A DNA stretch of 64,000 nucleotides from Methanosarcina barkeri 3 (GTDB lineage: Archaea > Halobacteriota > Methanosarcinia > Methanosarcinales > Methanosarcinaceae). The translations under genes and the position numbers were made by a program. The first letter of the stretch is position 1; each line of letters begins with the position of its first letter. The stretch is taken from assembly GCF_000970305.1 (NCBI RefSeq), contig NZ_CP009517.1:2294001-2358000 (forward strand), read 5' to 3'. The notes below the pieces were generated by a model. It had not been told where the DNA came from and did not search any database. It saw nothing but the letters and a program-made list of their open reading frames with translations. This document shows positions 22,519 to 32,491 of the stretch, one piece after another.

Positions 22519-22878
22519 ATTTTGTTTTTTAATTAGAAAAAGTAATTATTATAATACAAAAAAAAGCGTAATGTTGAAGGAGAATATAAAACCGTAAAGC
22601 TTAGTTCATAGAGTACCTGGGAGAACAATAACTATTACCTGGTCTTACTGATAGTGGAAATTATGAGAATTTTAAGAATAAACTAATTGTCGAGTAGAAA
22701 TTAAAATAGTAACTCAGTATCGCAGAAAAATCGAATTGGGATAGTAGTTATAATTTTTAGATGTCGTAGCTATAATTTTGGGATATCGTAACCATAATTT
22801 TTATTTTATTATTACTATATGAGATGATTTAAGAATATTTTCGAAATATTTATTAATCACTTCCTATATGGGTCAATT
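22519..22878. other. Divergent control region of the chelatase/transport locus
   Basis: About 360 bases separate the leftward S-layer/chelatase operon from the rightward lipoprotein/cobN operon. It must hold both promoters. Three imperfect tandem units of 20-23 bp with the core ata-rich tcgta-n-ctataatttt lie at 22738-22802 and could be regulator binding sites. A TATA-like run at 22843-22853 suits the rightward operon. Confidence 0.5.
22738..22802. repeat. Three imperfect tandem units of 20-23 bp
   Basis: Units at 22738, 22760 and 22780 share the pattern g-at-n-tcgta-n-c-n-ataatttt. They lie between two divergent operons, upstream of the rightward TATA-like element, where activator or repressor sites would be expected. 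Confidence 0.6.
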
Positions 22879-23460
22879 ATGACTTCCAGAAAGACTATAA
22901 TGTTCGGATTTATAGTCCTGGGCCTTGCAGGCTTGATAATTTATTCTCAGATTGTCCCAGATAAAAAAAACGTATACCAGGAAGACTTTAAAAATTGTAA
23001 TTTTGAAGGAGAGTTTCTAAGATGCAAAAATGGGGCACTGTATCTAGAAACAACAAATTCGTCACAGACAGGGGAAGGGATTTGGAGTAAAAATATGAGC
23101 TTATCCCCAGGAAAAATTTCCTGGAACTGGAACGGACAGGACCTGAATAAATTCAGTCTCTGGCTAAAAGTGACATTCAGTGATCACAAGTCTATTTACT
23201 ATGTTGCAGCGGGAAGCATGAATCCTCAATCCGAAGGTGAATATTATCGGGATCAGGAAAATCGAAGGCGTTTTTCGCCATCGATTATAATCTCAGGAAT
23301 TCCACTGAGTTCAGTTGAAAGAAATCTTGCTGAAGATTATGAAAAGTACTGCGGGCCTGCTGAAAATATAAAAATTGAAAAATTGAGTGCAGGTTTTGGT
23401 GACAACAGTACGCAACATCAGAACATTTTGAGTATCTCAGACCTGAAGATATACGGATAA
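22879..23460 (+). CDS. Hypothetical membrane-anchored extracellular protein
   Basis: I do not recognise a family. The 193-residue protein has one N-terminal hydrophobic helix (about residues 8-26) and an outside domain of about 165 residues. The outside part contains three cysteines and looks beta-rich, with tryptophan pairs in GKISWNWNGQDLNKFSLWLKV. It is the first gene of the rightward operon that continues with two lipoproteins and cobN, so it probably belongs to the same surface system. Confidence 0.75.
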   Translation: MTSRKTIMFGFIVLGLAGLIIYSQIVPDKKNVYQEDFKNCNFEGEFLRCKNGALYLETTNSSQTGEGIWSKNMSLSPGKISWNWNGQDLNKFSLWLKVTFSDHKSIYYVAAGSMNPQSEGEYYRDQENRRRFSPSIIISGIPLSSVERNLAEDYEKYCGPAENIKIEKLSAGFGDNSTQHQNILSISDLKIYG

Positions 23461-23486
23461 CAAAGAGTAATCAAAGGAGTCTGAAA

Positions 23487-25037
23487 ATGAAAAAGAGTAG
23501 TATTGTACTGATAATTATATTTTCAGTAGTGTTTCTAGTCTGTTCGGGATGCACATCTTCACATATTTTAACCTCTAATGAAAAAGGAAACAATAGCAGT
23601 GAAGAAATCTCAGAAATTGAGAGCGGTCATGAAAGCAGTCAATTCAGTCAGGAAAACCTAACCTCTTCTGAAAAATCTTCTCCTTACCTTTACTGGGAAT
23701 ATGAACTTGGAAATATAACTCCGGATAATCTCAGTGAAGGAAGATCGACTGTCCAGGACTGTGTGGCATACTCTTGGGACGGAAAGCATGTAGCTGTCGG
23801 GACAGGGAAAAAACTGACAGTTATTGACGTGTCAGGCAAAAAACTACTCTGGGAAAAGACTCTAAGAGGAAATATCTCGGAAGTTTCGTTCTCGAAAGAC
23901 GGAAAGTATCTGCTCGCAGGGGAAAAGAGTACTGACGGATACATTTATTCTCTGGATGCCGGCACAGGAAATGAAATTCACAGTTATAGAAGTGCCGATG
24001 ACCTGGGAACCAGTACGAACTCAAAATATCAGCCCTGCATATACAAAATAACGGCTGCTGATGATGCTGTATACATTGCAGCAGGTCGATACTGGAAAGA
24101 GCCCGAGTACGGGCTGGCTTCAAGGGTGTACAGGTTCAGTCCGGATGGCACTCTTTCATGGAAACTGCCTGCAACCGAAAACTATGCTCAGAGTGTAAAC
24201 TGGATTGATTCAAGCCAGGATGGAAAAAATGTGGTTTTTTCAACCGGGGACTGGACAAATTCCCTTGGGCTTGATGCAGTTGTCTATTCCGTGGATGAAA
24301 GTGGAAACCTCCGCTGGAAATATGAAATTCCTCCTCTTAAGCCTTACTTTGTTTCTGCAGCTATCTGGCACGGACTTGATATTTCAGATGACGGGTCCGT
24401 GGTAACTGCCTATACCGGGGATGGACGAAAATACCTTTTTTACGATTCCGAGATGATGAGACCAGGAGATGGGAAAACAGCATGGGACATGAAAACCCCA
24501 GGAGACGGAAAGACATCATGGGACACCTATGATTGGCAGTCCAATGTAACAGTTCCAGAGGAAGTTGAAGGAAGTCATATCTATGCCTATGGGGAAGCTG
24601 CAAAAATTTCCAGTAAAAATGAGATACTTTACCTTACCGGAGCCACACTTCCTGCTTATTATCCCGATAACATACCAATGGCACATCCCCTTGAGAACTC
24701 TCTTGTGTCGTGTGATACTGAAAAAGGAAACACTTCCTGGAACTATAATCTCGGAGGACGCTGTGCAGGGATCTTCTTTTCTCCGGATATGAGATTCTTT
24801 GTCCTGCCAGTTGGAAAAGACTCGTCTTCAGGTAATACTCAGGTTCATGGAGTTCATGTTTTTGATAACCAAAAATCCGGAAACGGTAATTCAAGGCTAA
24901 TCTGGAGATTTAACACTGAAGGCGTTATTTTAGATGCTGCGATTTCTTCCGACTGCACAGTTGCTGCAGTTGAAGCTCCTCTAAAGCTTGAAAACGGGAA
25001 TGTGATTGGGAAACACAGGTTAATAATTGTCAGGTGA
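23487..25037 (+). CDS. Beta-propeller (PQQ-like repeat) lipoprotein A
   Basis: A 516-residue lipoprotein. The signal ends in VCSGC, a lipobox, and is followed by a low-complexity Ser/Glu linker to about residue 65. The rest is a run of WD40/PQQ-like blades with repeated patterns such as SWDGKHVAVGTGKKLTVIDV, FSKDGKYLLAG, RVYRFSPDGTLSWKLP and ISDDGSVVTAYTGDGRKYLF. Such propellers bind partners or ligands outside the cell. A short local duplication gives PGDGKTAWDM and PGDGKTSWDT (about residues 322-341). It precedes a paralogue by four bases. Ligand unknown. Confidence 0.88.
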   Translation: MKKSSIVLIIIFSVVFLVCSGCTSSHILTSNEKGNNSSEEISEIESGHESSQFSQENLTSSEKSSPYLYWEYELGNITPDNLSEGRSTVQDCVAYSWDGKHVAVGTGKKLTVIDVSGKKLLWEKTLRGNISEVSFSKDGKYLLAGEKSTDGYIYSLDAGTGNEIHSYRSADDLGTSTNSKYQPCIYKITAADDAVYIAAGRYWKEPEYGLASRVYRFSPDGTLSWKLPATENYAQSVNWIDSSQDGKNVVFSTGDWTNSLGLDAVVYSVDESGNLRWKYEIPPLKPYFVSAAIWHGLDISDDGSVVTAYTGDGRKYLFYDSEMMRPGDGKTAWDMKTPGDGKTSWDTYDWQSNVTVPEEVEGSHIYAYGEAAKISSKNEILYLTGATLPAYYPDNIPMAHPLENSLVSCDTEKGNTSWNYNLGGRCAGIFFSPDMRFFVLPVGKDSSSGNTQVHGVHVFDNQKSGNGNSRLIWRFNTEGVILDAAISSDCTVAAVEAPLKLENGNVIGKHRLIIVR

Positions 25038-25041
25038 GAGA

Positions 25042-26757
25042 ATGAAATGGAAAATTTTGATAGTCCTGCTTATTCTAACTGTAATTACTGCCGGATGCGC
25101 TGAAAAAGGCCAGGAATCAGAAAATGGTAAAATTGCTCAGGCTTCCGAAGGTGCCCAGAATATAGAGGAAACGGGTAATTCCGATGCCGGGGTATCCATA
25201 GACTCTATAGTATTTTCCAGAACCGGAGCTCTGATTACCCTAAAAGAAGAGGCAGAAATTTCACAGGTAAAAATTTCGTCTGTTAATAATTCGGCAGAGT
25301 CAATAAATATTGGAAAAACCGAGAATCAGGTCTTTGTAGCTTTTGACTGGAAACCCAATACTCAATATAAGTTTGAAGTAATCACAGGCAACGGGGCAAA
25401 AAGTGATCTGGAAGTGTACGCTCCTGAAAAACCTGCTTTGAAAGAAGAGTACGCTACAAAACTTGAAGATGTTACTCCAGGATCGATAGATAAAACTACG
25501 GAAAATGTAGAAGGCATGATTAAATTCTCCCCTGACAGCAAGTATCTTGCTATTGGGACTCAAGGAGGTTCTCTGAAACTTATAGAGCTTGCAACAGGTG
25601 AAAAGGTTTGGGAAACACAGCTTGTTAAAGGCATAGCTGATGCAAGAATTTCAGATATAGAGTTTTCAGGGGATGGCAAACGTCTGATAGTAGGAGAAGA
25701 TAGTCCGGACGCTTTTATTCACTGCTTTGATTTAAATGGCAAAGAAATCTGGAAATATGGAGCAGGACAAGACCTGGGTTCAGATCTTGACCACATGCCA
25801 GCCATGAAAAAAATAAAACTGGATTCAAAAGGAAACATCTATGTTGCTGCCAGTAGAGCTTGCGGCTACATAGGAGAGAAATACAAATATTTGGGAAAAG
25901 TTTATTCTTTTGACCCTGAAGGCAATTTACGCTGGAAATTCCCCGAATCCGAACTTATGGACTCAGGAGTTACATGGGTTGATACAACCCCTGACGGAAA
26001 ATATTCTGTTTTCGGCACTACCAACTTTGCAAACGCCGACAAATGGAAAGAAGGAACTGTACATGTTCTGGACGGAAATACCGGAAAGGAATATTGGAAC
26101 TATTCAATCCCGCCTCTTAAACCATTTTTTGATTATACTGCAATATGGTACAGTACCCAGATTACTCCTGATGGTAAAAATATAATAACAATGACCAGTG
26201 ACGGGCGAGCCTTTTTATTTAATAATTCCAGGAGCATGGAAACCGGCACACCGGAAATAGGATGGCAAGCAAACATTTCAACCCCGGTTGTAGTAAGCGG
26301 AGTTCCTATTTACGGTAGTGCGAATTATGCATACATTATCAATAATACCCTTATTTTCTCGATAGGCAGCACATTCTCCAAAGACAAAAACAACGATGCT
26401 CCTATAGAACATCCTAATGGAAACAGCATCTTTGCCTATGATACTGACGGCAACCTGCTGTGGAAATGGAGAGTGGATGGCTATGCAGGGGAATGTGCAA
26501 TGAATGACAGGTATCTTGTTGTCCCTATATCCCAGAACCTGGTGACCGAGGACAGAAATGTCCACGGAGTGTATGTCTTTGACATATCAAAAAGCGGAGG
26601 TTCAAATTCCAAACTTGTCCAGGTCTATAATACCAAAGGAATTACAATAGCAGCTGATATCTCCCCTGATGGCAAGTATATTGCAGCCCTGGAAGCTCCT
26701 GCAAGGCTTGATGACGGCACAGCGCTTGGAGAGTATAAAGTGCATGTTCTTACATGA
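25042..26757 (+). CDS. Beta-propeller (PQQ-like repeat) lipoprotein B
   Basis: A paralogue of the preceding gene, about 571 residues. The ATG at 25042 has a GGTGAG site nine bases upstream and is preferred over the TTG at 25027. A signal peptide ends in TAGC (lipobox). An extra domain of about 100 residues, with an Ig-like look (GVSIDSIVFSRTGALITL), precedes the propeller. Blades include FSPDSKYLAIGTQGGSLKLI, FSGDGKRLIVGE and ISPDGKYIAALEAP. The two lipoproteins share the same C-terminal order of motifs (NVHGVYVFD, then a final blade). It ends 12 bases before cobN, so the operon couples surface propellers to a cytoplasmic chelatase. Confidence 0.88.
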   Translation: MKWKILIVLLILTVITAGCAEKGQESENGKIAQASEGAQNIEETGNSDAGVSIDSIVFSRTGALITLKEEAEISQVKISSVNNSAESINIGKTENQVFVAFDWKPNTQYKFEVITGNGAKSDLEVYAPEKPALKEEYATKLEDVTPGSIDKTTENVEGMIKFSPDSKYLAIGTQGGSLKLIELATGEKVWETQLVKGIADARISDIEFSGDGKRLIVGEDSPDAFIHCFDLNGKEIWKYGAGQDLGSDLDHMPAMKKIKLDSKGNIYVAASRACGYIGEKYKYLGKVYSFDPEGNLRWKFPESELMDSGVTWVDTTPDGKYSVFGTTNFANADKWKEGTVHVLDGNTGKEYWNYSIPPLKPFFDYTAIWYSTQITPDGKNIITMTSDGRAFLFNNSRSMETGTPEIGWQANISTPVVVSGVPIYGSANYAYIINNTLIFSIGSTFSKDKNNDAPIEHPNGNSIFAYDTDGNLLWKWRVDGYAGECAMNDRYLVVPISQNLVTEDRNVHGVYVFDISKSGGSNSKLVQVYNTKGITIAADISPDGKYIAALEAPARLDDGTALGEYKVHVLT

Positions 26758-26769
26758 GAGGAGAAAAAC

Positions 26770-29700
26770 ATGAAAATTGTTTCAATAACGTGGAATTCCT
26801 ACATTCCCACTCTCCTCAAAGCTGCAGGAGATCTTGGCATAGAGCTTGAAGCCCACTATTCAAAAATACTGGAAGATAATCCGGAAGAAGCTGAGAAGGT
26901 ACTTCTTGAATGCGAACATGCGGATGCAGTCTTTCTATACTATATATCAAATCCTTTCTGGGAAGAGTTCTACGAAAAACTTGAACCGTTAAAAACGAGG
27001 GTACCCGTAATCTGCGTAGGGAGTGATCCCTCCTCATTTACCCTCTCTTCGGTGAAACTTGAGATTGCAGCTACATGTTTTTCTTATATAATCTATGGAG
27101 GACAGGAAAACTTTGCCAATATGCTGCGTTATATTTTAAAAGAAGTTTTAGGCTGCAAGATTGAAACAAAACCACCTGAAAAGATACCATGGGACGGGTT
27201 ATTTCATCCGGACGCAGAGAATAGATTCTCAAACCTTGAAGAGTATATTAAATGGTACGGGCCTTTGAAAGATAAAACCGTGGGTCTGCTTATCTCCAGG
27301 ACTTCCTGGGTAAACAACGAACTCGAGATAGAGAATGCTCTAATAAGAAAGCTAGAAAAGCTCAATCTATCGGTTGTCCCTGTTTTTGCATACTCATTGA
27401 AAGATAAAGAACTTGGAAGCAGGGGAATGAATGAGGTCATAGAGGATTATTTCATAAAAAACAGCAGGCCTATAATAGATTGTCTTATAAAACTATCTCC
27501 TTTTTTTATTGCAAGCAGTAAAACCGAAGAGAGAAACATATCCTGCGCAGCAAAAGGCATAGAAGTCCTGAGAAAACTTGATGTCCCTATTTTCCAGCCT
27601 GTAATTTCACACTATATGACTGTTGAAGAATGGCAGGAATCAATGGGATTAAGCAGTGAGATTGGATGGAGTGTAGCTCTTCCGGAGTTTGAGGGGGGAA
27701 TTGAGCCTATCATAATAGGAGCAGGCAAAAAAGAAGGAAACTATATGGGGCGTTTTCCTATAGAGGACCGCTGCTCAAAACTTGCATCCAGAATTTTAAA
27801 ATGGACCGAACTCAGGAAAAAACCGATCAACCGGAGAAAAGTTGCCTTTATCCTGCACAATAGACCCTGCACAGGTGTTGAAGGCTCGGTAGGAGACGCT
27901 GCAAATCTTGACTCTCTCGAAAGCGTGGCAAGAATACTGAACCGGATGCAAGAAGCAGGTTATGCCGTCAATCCTCCTGAAAACGGAAAGGACCTCATTG
28001 AAACCATTCTCAAGAGAAAAGCAATTTCCGAGTTCAGGTGGACTCCTATTAATGAGATAGTGAAAAACGGCGGAGCCCTGGCTTTTGTGGAAAAAGAAGA
28101 ATACGAGAAATTTTTCAACACTCTAAGCCCGAAGGTAAGGCAAAGAGTAATTGAGGGCTGGGGAAATCCTCCTGGAGAAGAAGTAGACGGTATTCCTGCA
28201 GCTATGGTCTATGATAATAAGATCGTTGTAACAGGAATGCAATACGGAAACGTTGTAGTTTGCGTACAGCCAAAACGGGGATGCGCAGGTGCCAGATGTG
28301 ACGGAAAAGTCTGCAAGATCCTCCACGATCCTGAGGTTCCGCCAACCCATCAGTACCTTGCAACTTACAGGTATCTTGAAGACACATTCGGAGCCGATGT
28401 GCTCGTACATGTAGGAACCCATGGGAACCTTGAGTTCCTGCCTGGAAAAGGAGTTGGGCTTTCAGAAGATTGTTATCCTGACATAAGTATCGGGACTATT
28501 CCCCACCTTTATATTTATAATTCGGACAATCCTCCGGAAGGTACAATTGCCAAACGCCGGAGCCTTGCTTGTTTGATAGACCATATGCAGACTGTCATGA
28601 CCTCAGGAGGACTTTACGAAAACCTGGCAGAACTTGACAGACTGCTTGGAGAATACGAACAGGTGAAACACGACAGGGGACGTGAGCATGCCCTGAAGCA
28701 CCTGATCCTTGACGAAATCAAAAAATCTAATCTGAATTCCGAGATAAAAGCCGATCACCAGACTCCGTTTGAAGAAATAGTAAGAAAAGCACACGAAGTT
28801 CTTGGAAAAATAAGAAACAGCCAGATACATAATGGGATGCACATCTTCGGACAGATTCCCGAAGGAGAGAAAAAAGTCGAATTCATAAACTCGGTTTTAA
28901 GGTATGATGACCAGGGAAGTGTGGGAAACAAAGTCTCGATTAGGAGGTTGATTGCAGAACTTCTGGGACTTGACCTGGATGAACTGATCTCTGACCAGAG
29001 CCTGATTTCCGAAAACGGAAAATCAAACGGACAGTTGCTTGAAGAGATAGACTCCCTTTCTAAAGACTTTATAAGAACATTTATAAATAACCCTGAAAAA
29101 GAGCCAGCCCGGATAATCAAAGAGATTTTTGATGAAAAAGACTTTGAAGGGCAGGATGTCAAAGAAGAAAGCTTTGAAGGACTGATTGTCAAAGAAAGAA
29201 TCTCTGAAGAGCAAAATAACGACGAGGAGATAAATAACCCTGAAATAGAGCCAACCAGGATAATCAAAGAAGTTTTTGAAGGAAAACGCTTCGGAGAGCA
29301 AAATATCAAAGATCCGGATATAAATTCCGCACTTCTTCAGGATGCAGCTTCGATTTGCAGCAGGATTCTTGATCTTGAATCCAGAATAGATGACTCACTT
29401 GAAATTGAAGCTCTTCTGCACGGCTTTGATGGAGGGTACATCCCTGCAGGCCCTTCAGGCCTTATTATGCGTGGAAGAGATGACGTGCTGCCAACAGGCA
29501 GGAATTTCTATTCACTTGACCCGAAAAAGATTCCGACAAAAGCTGCCTGGAGAGTAGGACAGCAGCTCTCAGAGGTTCTGATTAATAGGCACATCAAAGA
29601 CGAAGGCCGATATCCTGAGAATGTGGGATTTTACTGGATGGCAAATGATGTAATGTGGGCTGATGGAGAGGGAATGGCCCAGATTATGAGCCTGCTTGGG

Positions 29701-30774
29701 GTTGAACCGGTATGGTTCAGCAATGGACAGCTGAAAGGGTTCTCCGTGATTCCACTTGAAGAACTTGGCAGGCCAAGAATTGATATTACAATCCGAGTTT
29801 CAGGAATTCTACGGGATAATTTTCCAAACTGTCTTGAAGTCATAGACGAAGCAATCCAGGTTGTGGCTTCCCTTGATGAACCTGAGGAGATGAATTACCC
29901 AAGAAAACACAGTCTTCGGATGATTGAAGACGGAACAAGTTCCAGGGATGCTACCTTAAGGATCTTTTCAAGCAAGCCAGGGACTTATTCGGCCGGGGTT
30001 CAGCTTGCAGTCTATGCAAGTGCCTGGAAAGATGAAAAAGACCTGGCAGACATCTTCCTTTACTGGAATGGGTATGCATATGGAAAGGATGTAAAAGGCA
30101 AGGAAGCCCATACTCAACTTGCTTCAAGCCTTAGGACTGTGGATGCTACCTTTAATAAAGTGGTAAGCGACGAGTACGACCTTTTAGGGTGCTGCTGTTA
30201 CTTTGGAGTCCACGGAGGTTTTACAGCTGCAGCCAAGCAGGCTTCCGGAAGAGATGTAAAAGTTTACTTTGGTGATACTCGAGAACCTCAGCACGTTGAA
30301 GTCAGGGACATGGCTGACGAACTGCGAAGGGTCGTAAGAGCCAGGCTCTTAAATCCGAAATGGATTGAAGGCATGAAGCATCATGGATATAAAGGCGCAC
30401 AGGACATTTCGAAAAGGGTTGGAAGGGTCTATGGCTGGGAGGCTTCTACCCAGGAGGTGGATGACTGGATTTTTGATGATATCACAAAGACCTTCGTGCT
30501 TGACGAAGAAATGCGCCGCTTTTTTGAAGAGAACAACCCCTATGCCCTCGAGGAAATGTCCAGACGGCTCCTTGAAGCTCAGTCAAGAGGGCTCTGGAAC
30601 CCCGACCCCGAGCTTCTGGAAGAATTGAAAATGTCTTATCTCGAAATTGAGAGCTGGATGGAAGAACTGGCAGGAGAAGGAGAGTTTCAGGGTGGGGCTG
30701 TTGATATAATTAGTTCCGAAGATGTCCCTGACTGGAACGCAAAAATGCAGGAAATCCGAAAAATTCTCAAATAA
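26770..30774 (+). CDS. cobN: CobN-type metal chelatase large subunit
   Basis: CobN/BchH-family proteins bind a tetrapyrrole and insert (or in some systems remove) a metal, using ChlI/ChlD-type helpers. This 1334-residue protein has the family's core: QPKRGCAGARCDGKVCKILHD, then LVHVGTHGNLEFLPGKGVGLS, and DNFPNCLEVIDEAI and LGCCCYFGVHGGFTAA further on. A hydrophilic insert at about residues 770-860 contains a direct repeat of 49 residues (NNPEKEPARIIKEIF and NNPEIEPTRIIKEVF). It sits between propeller lipoproteins and an ECF-like transporter. Vitamin B12 synthesis in archaea uses another, ATP-independent chelatase, so this enzyme may serve a different pigment or salvage; that is inference. Confidence 0.94.
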   Translation: MKIVSITWNSYIPTLLKAAGDLGIELEAHYSKILEDNPEEAEKVLLECEHADAVFLYYISNPFWEEFYEKLEPLKTRVPVICVGSDPSSFTLSSVKLEIAATCFSYIIYGGQENFANMLRYILKEVLGCKIETKPPEKIPWDGLFHPDAENRFSNLEEYIKWYGPLKDKTVGLLISRTSWVNNELEIENALIRKLEKLNLSVVPVFAYSLKDKELGSRGMNEVIEDYFIKNSRPIIDCLIKLSPFFIASSKTEERNISCAAKGIEVLRKLDVPIFQPVISHYMTVEEWQESMGLSSEIGWSVALPEFEGGIEPIIIGAGKKEGNYMGRFPIEDRCSKLASRILKWTELRKKPINRRKVAFILHNRPCTGVEGSVGDAANLDSLESVARILNRMQEAGYAVNPPENGKDLIETILKRKAISEFRWTPINEIVKNGGALAFVEKEEYEKFFNTLSPKVRQRVIEGWGNPPGEEVDGIPAAMVYDNKIVVTGMQYGNVVVCVQPKRGCAGARCDGKVCKILHDPEVPPTHQYLATYRYLEDTFGADVLVHVGTHGNLEFLPGKGVGLSEDCYPDISIGTIPHLYIYNSDNPPEGTIAKRRSLACLIDHMQTVMTSGGLYENLAELDRLLGEYEQVKHDRGREHALKHLILDEIKKSNLNSEIKADHQTPFEEIVRKAHEVLGKIRNSQIHNGMHIFGQIPEGEKKVEFINSVLRYDDQGSVGNKVSIRRLIAELLGLDLDELISDQSLISENGKSNGQLLEEIDSLSKDFIRTFINNPEKEPARIIKEIFDEKDFEGQDVKEESFEGLIVKERISEEQNNDEEINNPEIEPTRIIKEVFEGKRFGEQNIKDPDINSALLQDAASICSRILDLESRIDDSLEIEALLHGFDGGYIPAGPSGLIMRGRDDVLPTGRNFYSLDPKKIPTKAAWRVGQQLSEVLINRHIKDEGRYPENVGFYWMANDVMWADGEGMAQIMSLLGVEPVWFSNGQLKGFSVIPLEELGRPRIDITIRVSGILRDNFPNCLEVIDEAIQVVASLDEPEEMNYPRKHSLRMIEDGTSSRDATLRIFSSKPGTYSAGVQLAVYASAWKDEKDLADIFLYWNGYAYGKDVKGKEAHTQLASSLRTVDATFNKVVSDEYDLLGCCCYFGVHGGFTAAAKQASGRDVKVYFGDTREPQHVEVRDMADELRRVVRARLLNPKWIEGMKHHGYKGAQDISKRVGRVYGWEASTQEVDDWIFDDITKTFVLDEEMRRFFEENNPYALEEMSRRLLEAQSRGLWNPDPELLEELKMSYLEIESWMEELAGEGEFQGGAVDIISSEDVPDWNAKMQEIRKILK

Positions 30775-30789
30775 CAAAAAGGTAGCGGA

Positions 30790-32367
30790 ATGAAAAATAG
30801 AGGTTTTCTCCTCCTAATACTTGTGCTAATTCTACAGCCCGTAGCTGCACAGGCTCAGCAGGAGGATTTCAAACCTGAAGATATGACTACATTCATAATT
30901 CAGGTCCCTCATGGGGTAGAAGGAAATGGCCTTGCAGTCGGGAACAGCACGCTCTCTGCATATCTTTTCTTTGAAAGCTATTATGATGGCGATATGAATG
31001 TGACAGTGGAATTTGACTTACCGAAAGGTTTTGTGCTTCATGAAGCTTCGGTTCATTCATTTTCACTTCAGACCGAGTATGATGACTGGTACAGGCTTGT
31101 TGATTTTTACATACCTGCAGACACACCCTGCGGGATTTACAACATAACTGCAAAAGCAGTCGTTGATGTTAAGGGAAAAAAACACACTATTGTGCGTACA
31201 ACCCAGCTTAAAATTGCGTCAAAAAAAGAAGTCGCAAATGAAGTCTCAGTATCCCAGCCCATAGTACCGTCAGATGAAGACGGACATGGAGACCCCAGCC
31301 ACCCATTAAATACTCTGGTTGTCCAGGAAACATCTCCTGCACTCAAAAAGCTGCTTAAGGTTACGGACCTGAAGATCGAGAAAGAAGACCTTACTTCGAC
31401 CTACATGGGGATAAAGATTGAAAATACCGGGAACAGTACAATTCCTGTCATAGTTACATATGATATTCTGGACACAAAAACCGGTGAGCATGTAAAAGCA
31501 TTTAAACCCGATATTATGGGGATGAACGCAGATACTTTGTGTTATGCTGCCGTAACCCTCTCACCAGGTTCAAGTTCACTGATAAGCCTTCCCATCTATA
31601 TATCTCAGGATGCAATGGGAGGAGACTACCTTCTGAGGGTTAAAGTAAAACTCACAGGTAGCGACTGGATTGCAATAGCAAAAAATCAAAAAATTACTGC
31701 AATCTCAAGGCGGTGGGGACCTATAATAACTACTTTTACCGCCTCTTTGTTAGGACTTACTGCTCTGGGTTTTTTCCTCTCAAGACCCAGGGAGATAATG
31801 GATAGGTTTAAAACACGTAACCTTGTGATGATTGCCCTTTTCGGCACCGTTTCTTTTGCAGCAATAAACCTGCCCATGACCATCCTGTGGGAGTTATCCC
31901 ATGCTATCTTCGGACCATTCAGTTTCCTGTTCACAGGGCTCTTCAATGAGATTCTACTTTACATGCTCATTGCTTCTCTTGTAGTCCTGATCCCAAAACC
32001 GGGAGTTATAAGCCTTTTTATGATGGTCAGGTTTCTACTTGGAGGTTTCATTACAGGTAGTTTTACTCCTATAACTTTTATAACACTGTCCGTCAATGCG
32101 GTAATTCTGGAACTTCTATTGTACATTGCAGGTGTAACCGGTAAAAATACGGCTCTAGATAACAGGTTCAGGATGGGAATTCTTTGCGGGTTCGCTGATA
32201 TGTTCAGTAGCTATGTATCCTTCAGTGTCTGGATGGTACTCTACAGACTTTTCTACAGCGACTGGTATATAGCCGCAAATATCCTGATAGACGGATTCCT
32301 CTACACATTCATAGGAACCTGGTTTGGAATAAGCCTTGGGAATAGACTAAAAAAGGTGGCAGAGTGA
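30790..32367 (+). CDS. Membrane protein with extracellular domain and ECF S-component-like membrane part
   Basis: A 525-residue protein. A signal peptide (about 1-22) is followed by an extracellular beta-rich region to about residue 305, including two Ig/NEW3-like stretches. A membrane helix (about 308-330) and then five or six more helices follow. The segment IFGPFSFLFTGLFNEILLYM and the following hydrophobic helices resemble the substrate-binding S components of ECF transporters, especially the YkoE type. The next genes encode EcfA-like ATPases and EcfT, which supports this reading. Substrate is unknown; a metal, corrinoid or other tetrapyrrole fits the cobN neighbourhood. The fusion of a large outer domain to an S component would be unusual. 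Confidence 0.75.
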   Translation: MKNRGFLLLILVLILQPVAAQAQQEDFKPEDMTTFIIQVPHGVEGNGLAVGNSTLSAYLFFESYYDGDMNVTVEFDLPKGFVLHEASVHSFSLQTEYDDWYRLVDFYIPADTPCGIYNITAKAVVDVKGKKHTIVRTTQLKIASKKEVANEVSVSQPIVPSDEDGHGDPSHPLNTLVVQETSPALKKLLKVTDLKIEKEDLTSTYMGIKIENTGNSTIPVIVTYDILDTKTGEHVKAFKPDIMGMNADTLCYAAVTLSPGSSSLISLPIYISQDAMGGDYLLRVKVKLTGSDWIAIAKNQKITAISRRWGPIITTFTASLLGLTALGFFLSRPREIMDRFKTRNLVMIALFGTVSFAAINLPMTILWELSHAIFGPFSFLFTGLFNEILLYMLIASLVVLIPKPGVISLFMMVRFLLGGFITGSFTPITFITLSVNAVILELLLYIAGVTGKNTALDNRFRMGILCGFADMFSSYVSFSVWMVLYRLFYSDWYIAANILIDGFLYTFIGTWFGISLGNRLKKVAE

Positions 32368-32491
32368 CGTTAGCTTTAATCAGACTTTTCTGGCCTCTGG
32401 TCAAGCTTTCTCTCGGAAAGGCTCGTACCGCTGCCAGACGCTTTCGATTAAGCCTTTTTTTGAAAAGGTTTTGGTTTGCGGTTGTGGTATA
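32368..32491. other. Short spacer with an imperfect hairpin
   Basis: The 120-base gap before the ECF ATPase gene contains a hairpin-forming run around 32446-32472 (AAGCC-T run-GAAAAGG). It might cause partial termination or mark a new transcript start. No clear TATA element. Confidence 0.35.

Noticed and set aside
28755-29309. 184-codon Ser/Ile-rich ORF antisense to the CobN insert
   Set aside because: Composition is that of a reverse-translated charged coding region; no start signals.
32368-32491. Region before the ECF ATPase considered as a cobalamin or other riboswitch
   Set aside because: Too short, and no conserved riboswitch core was recognised.
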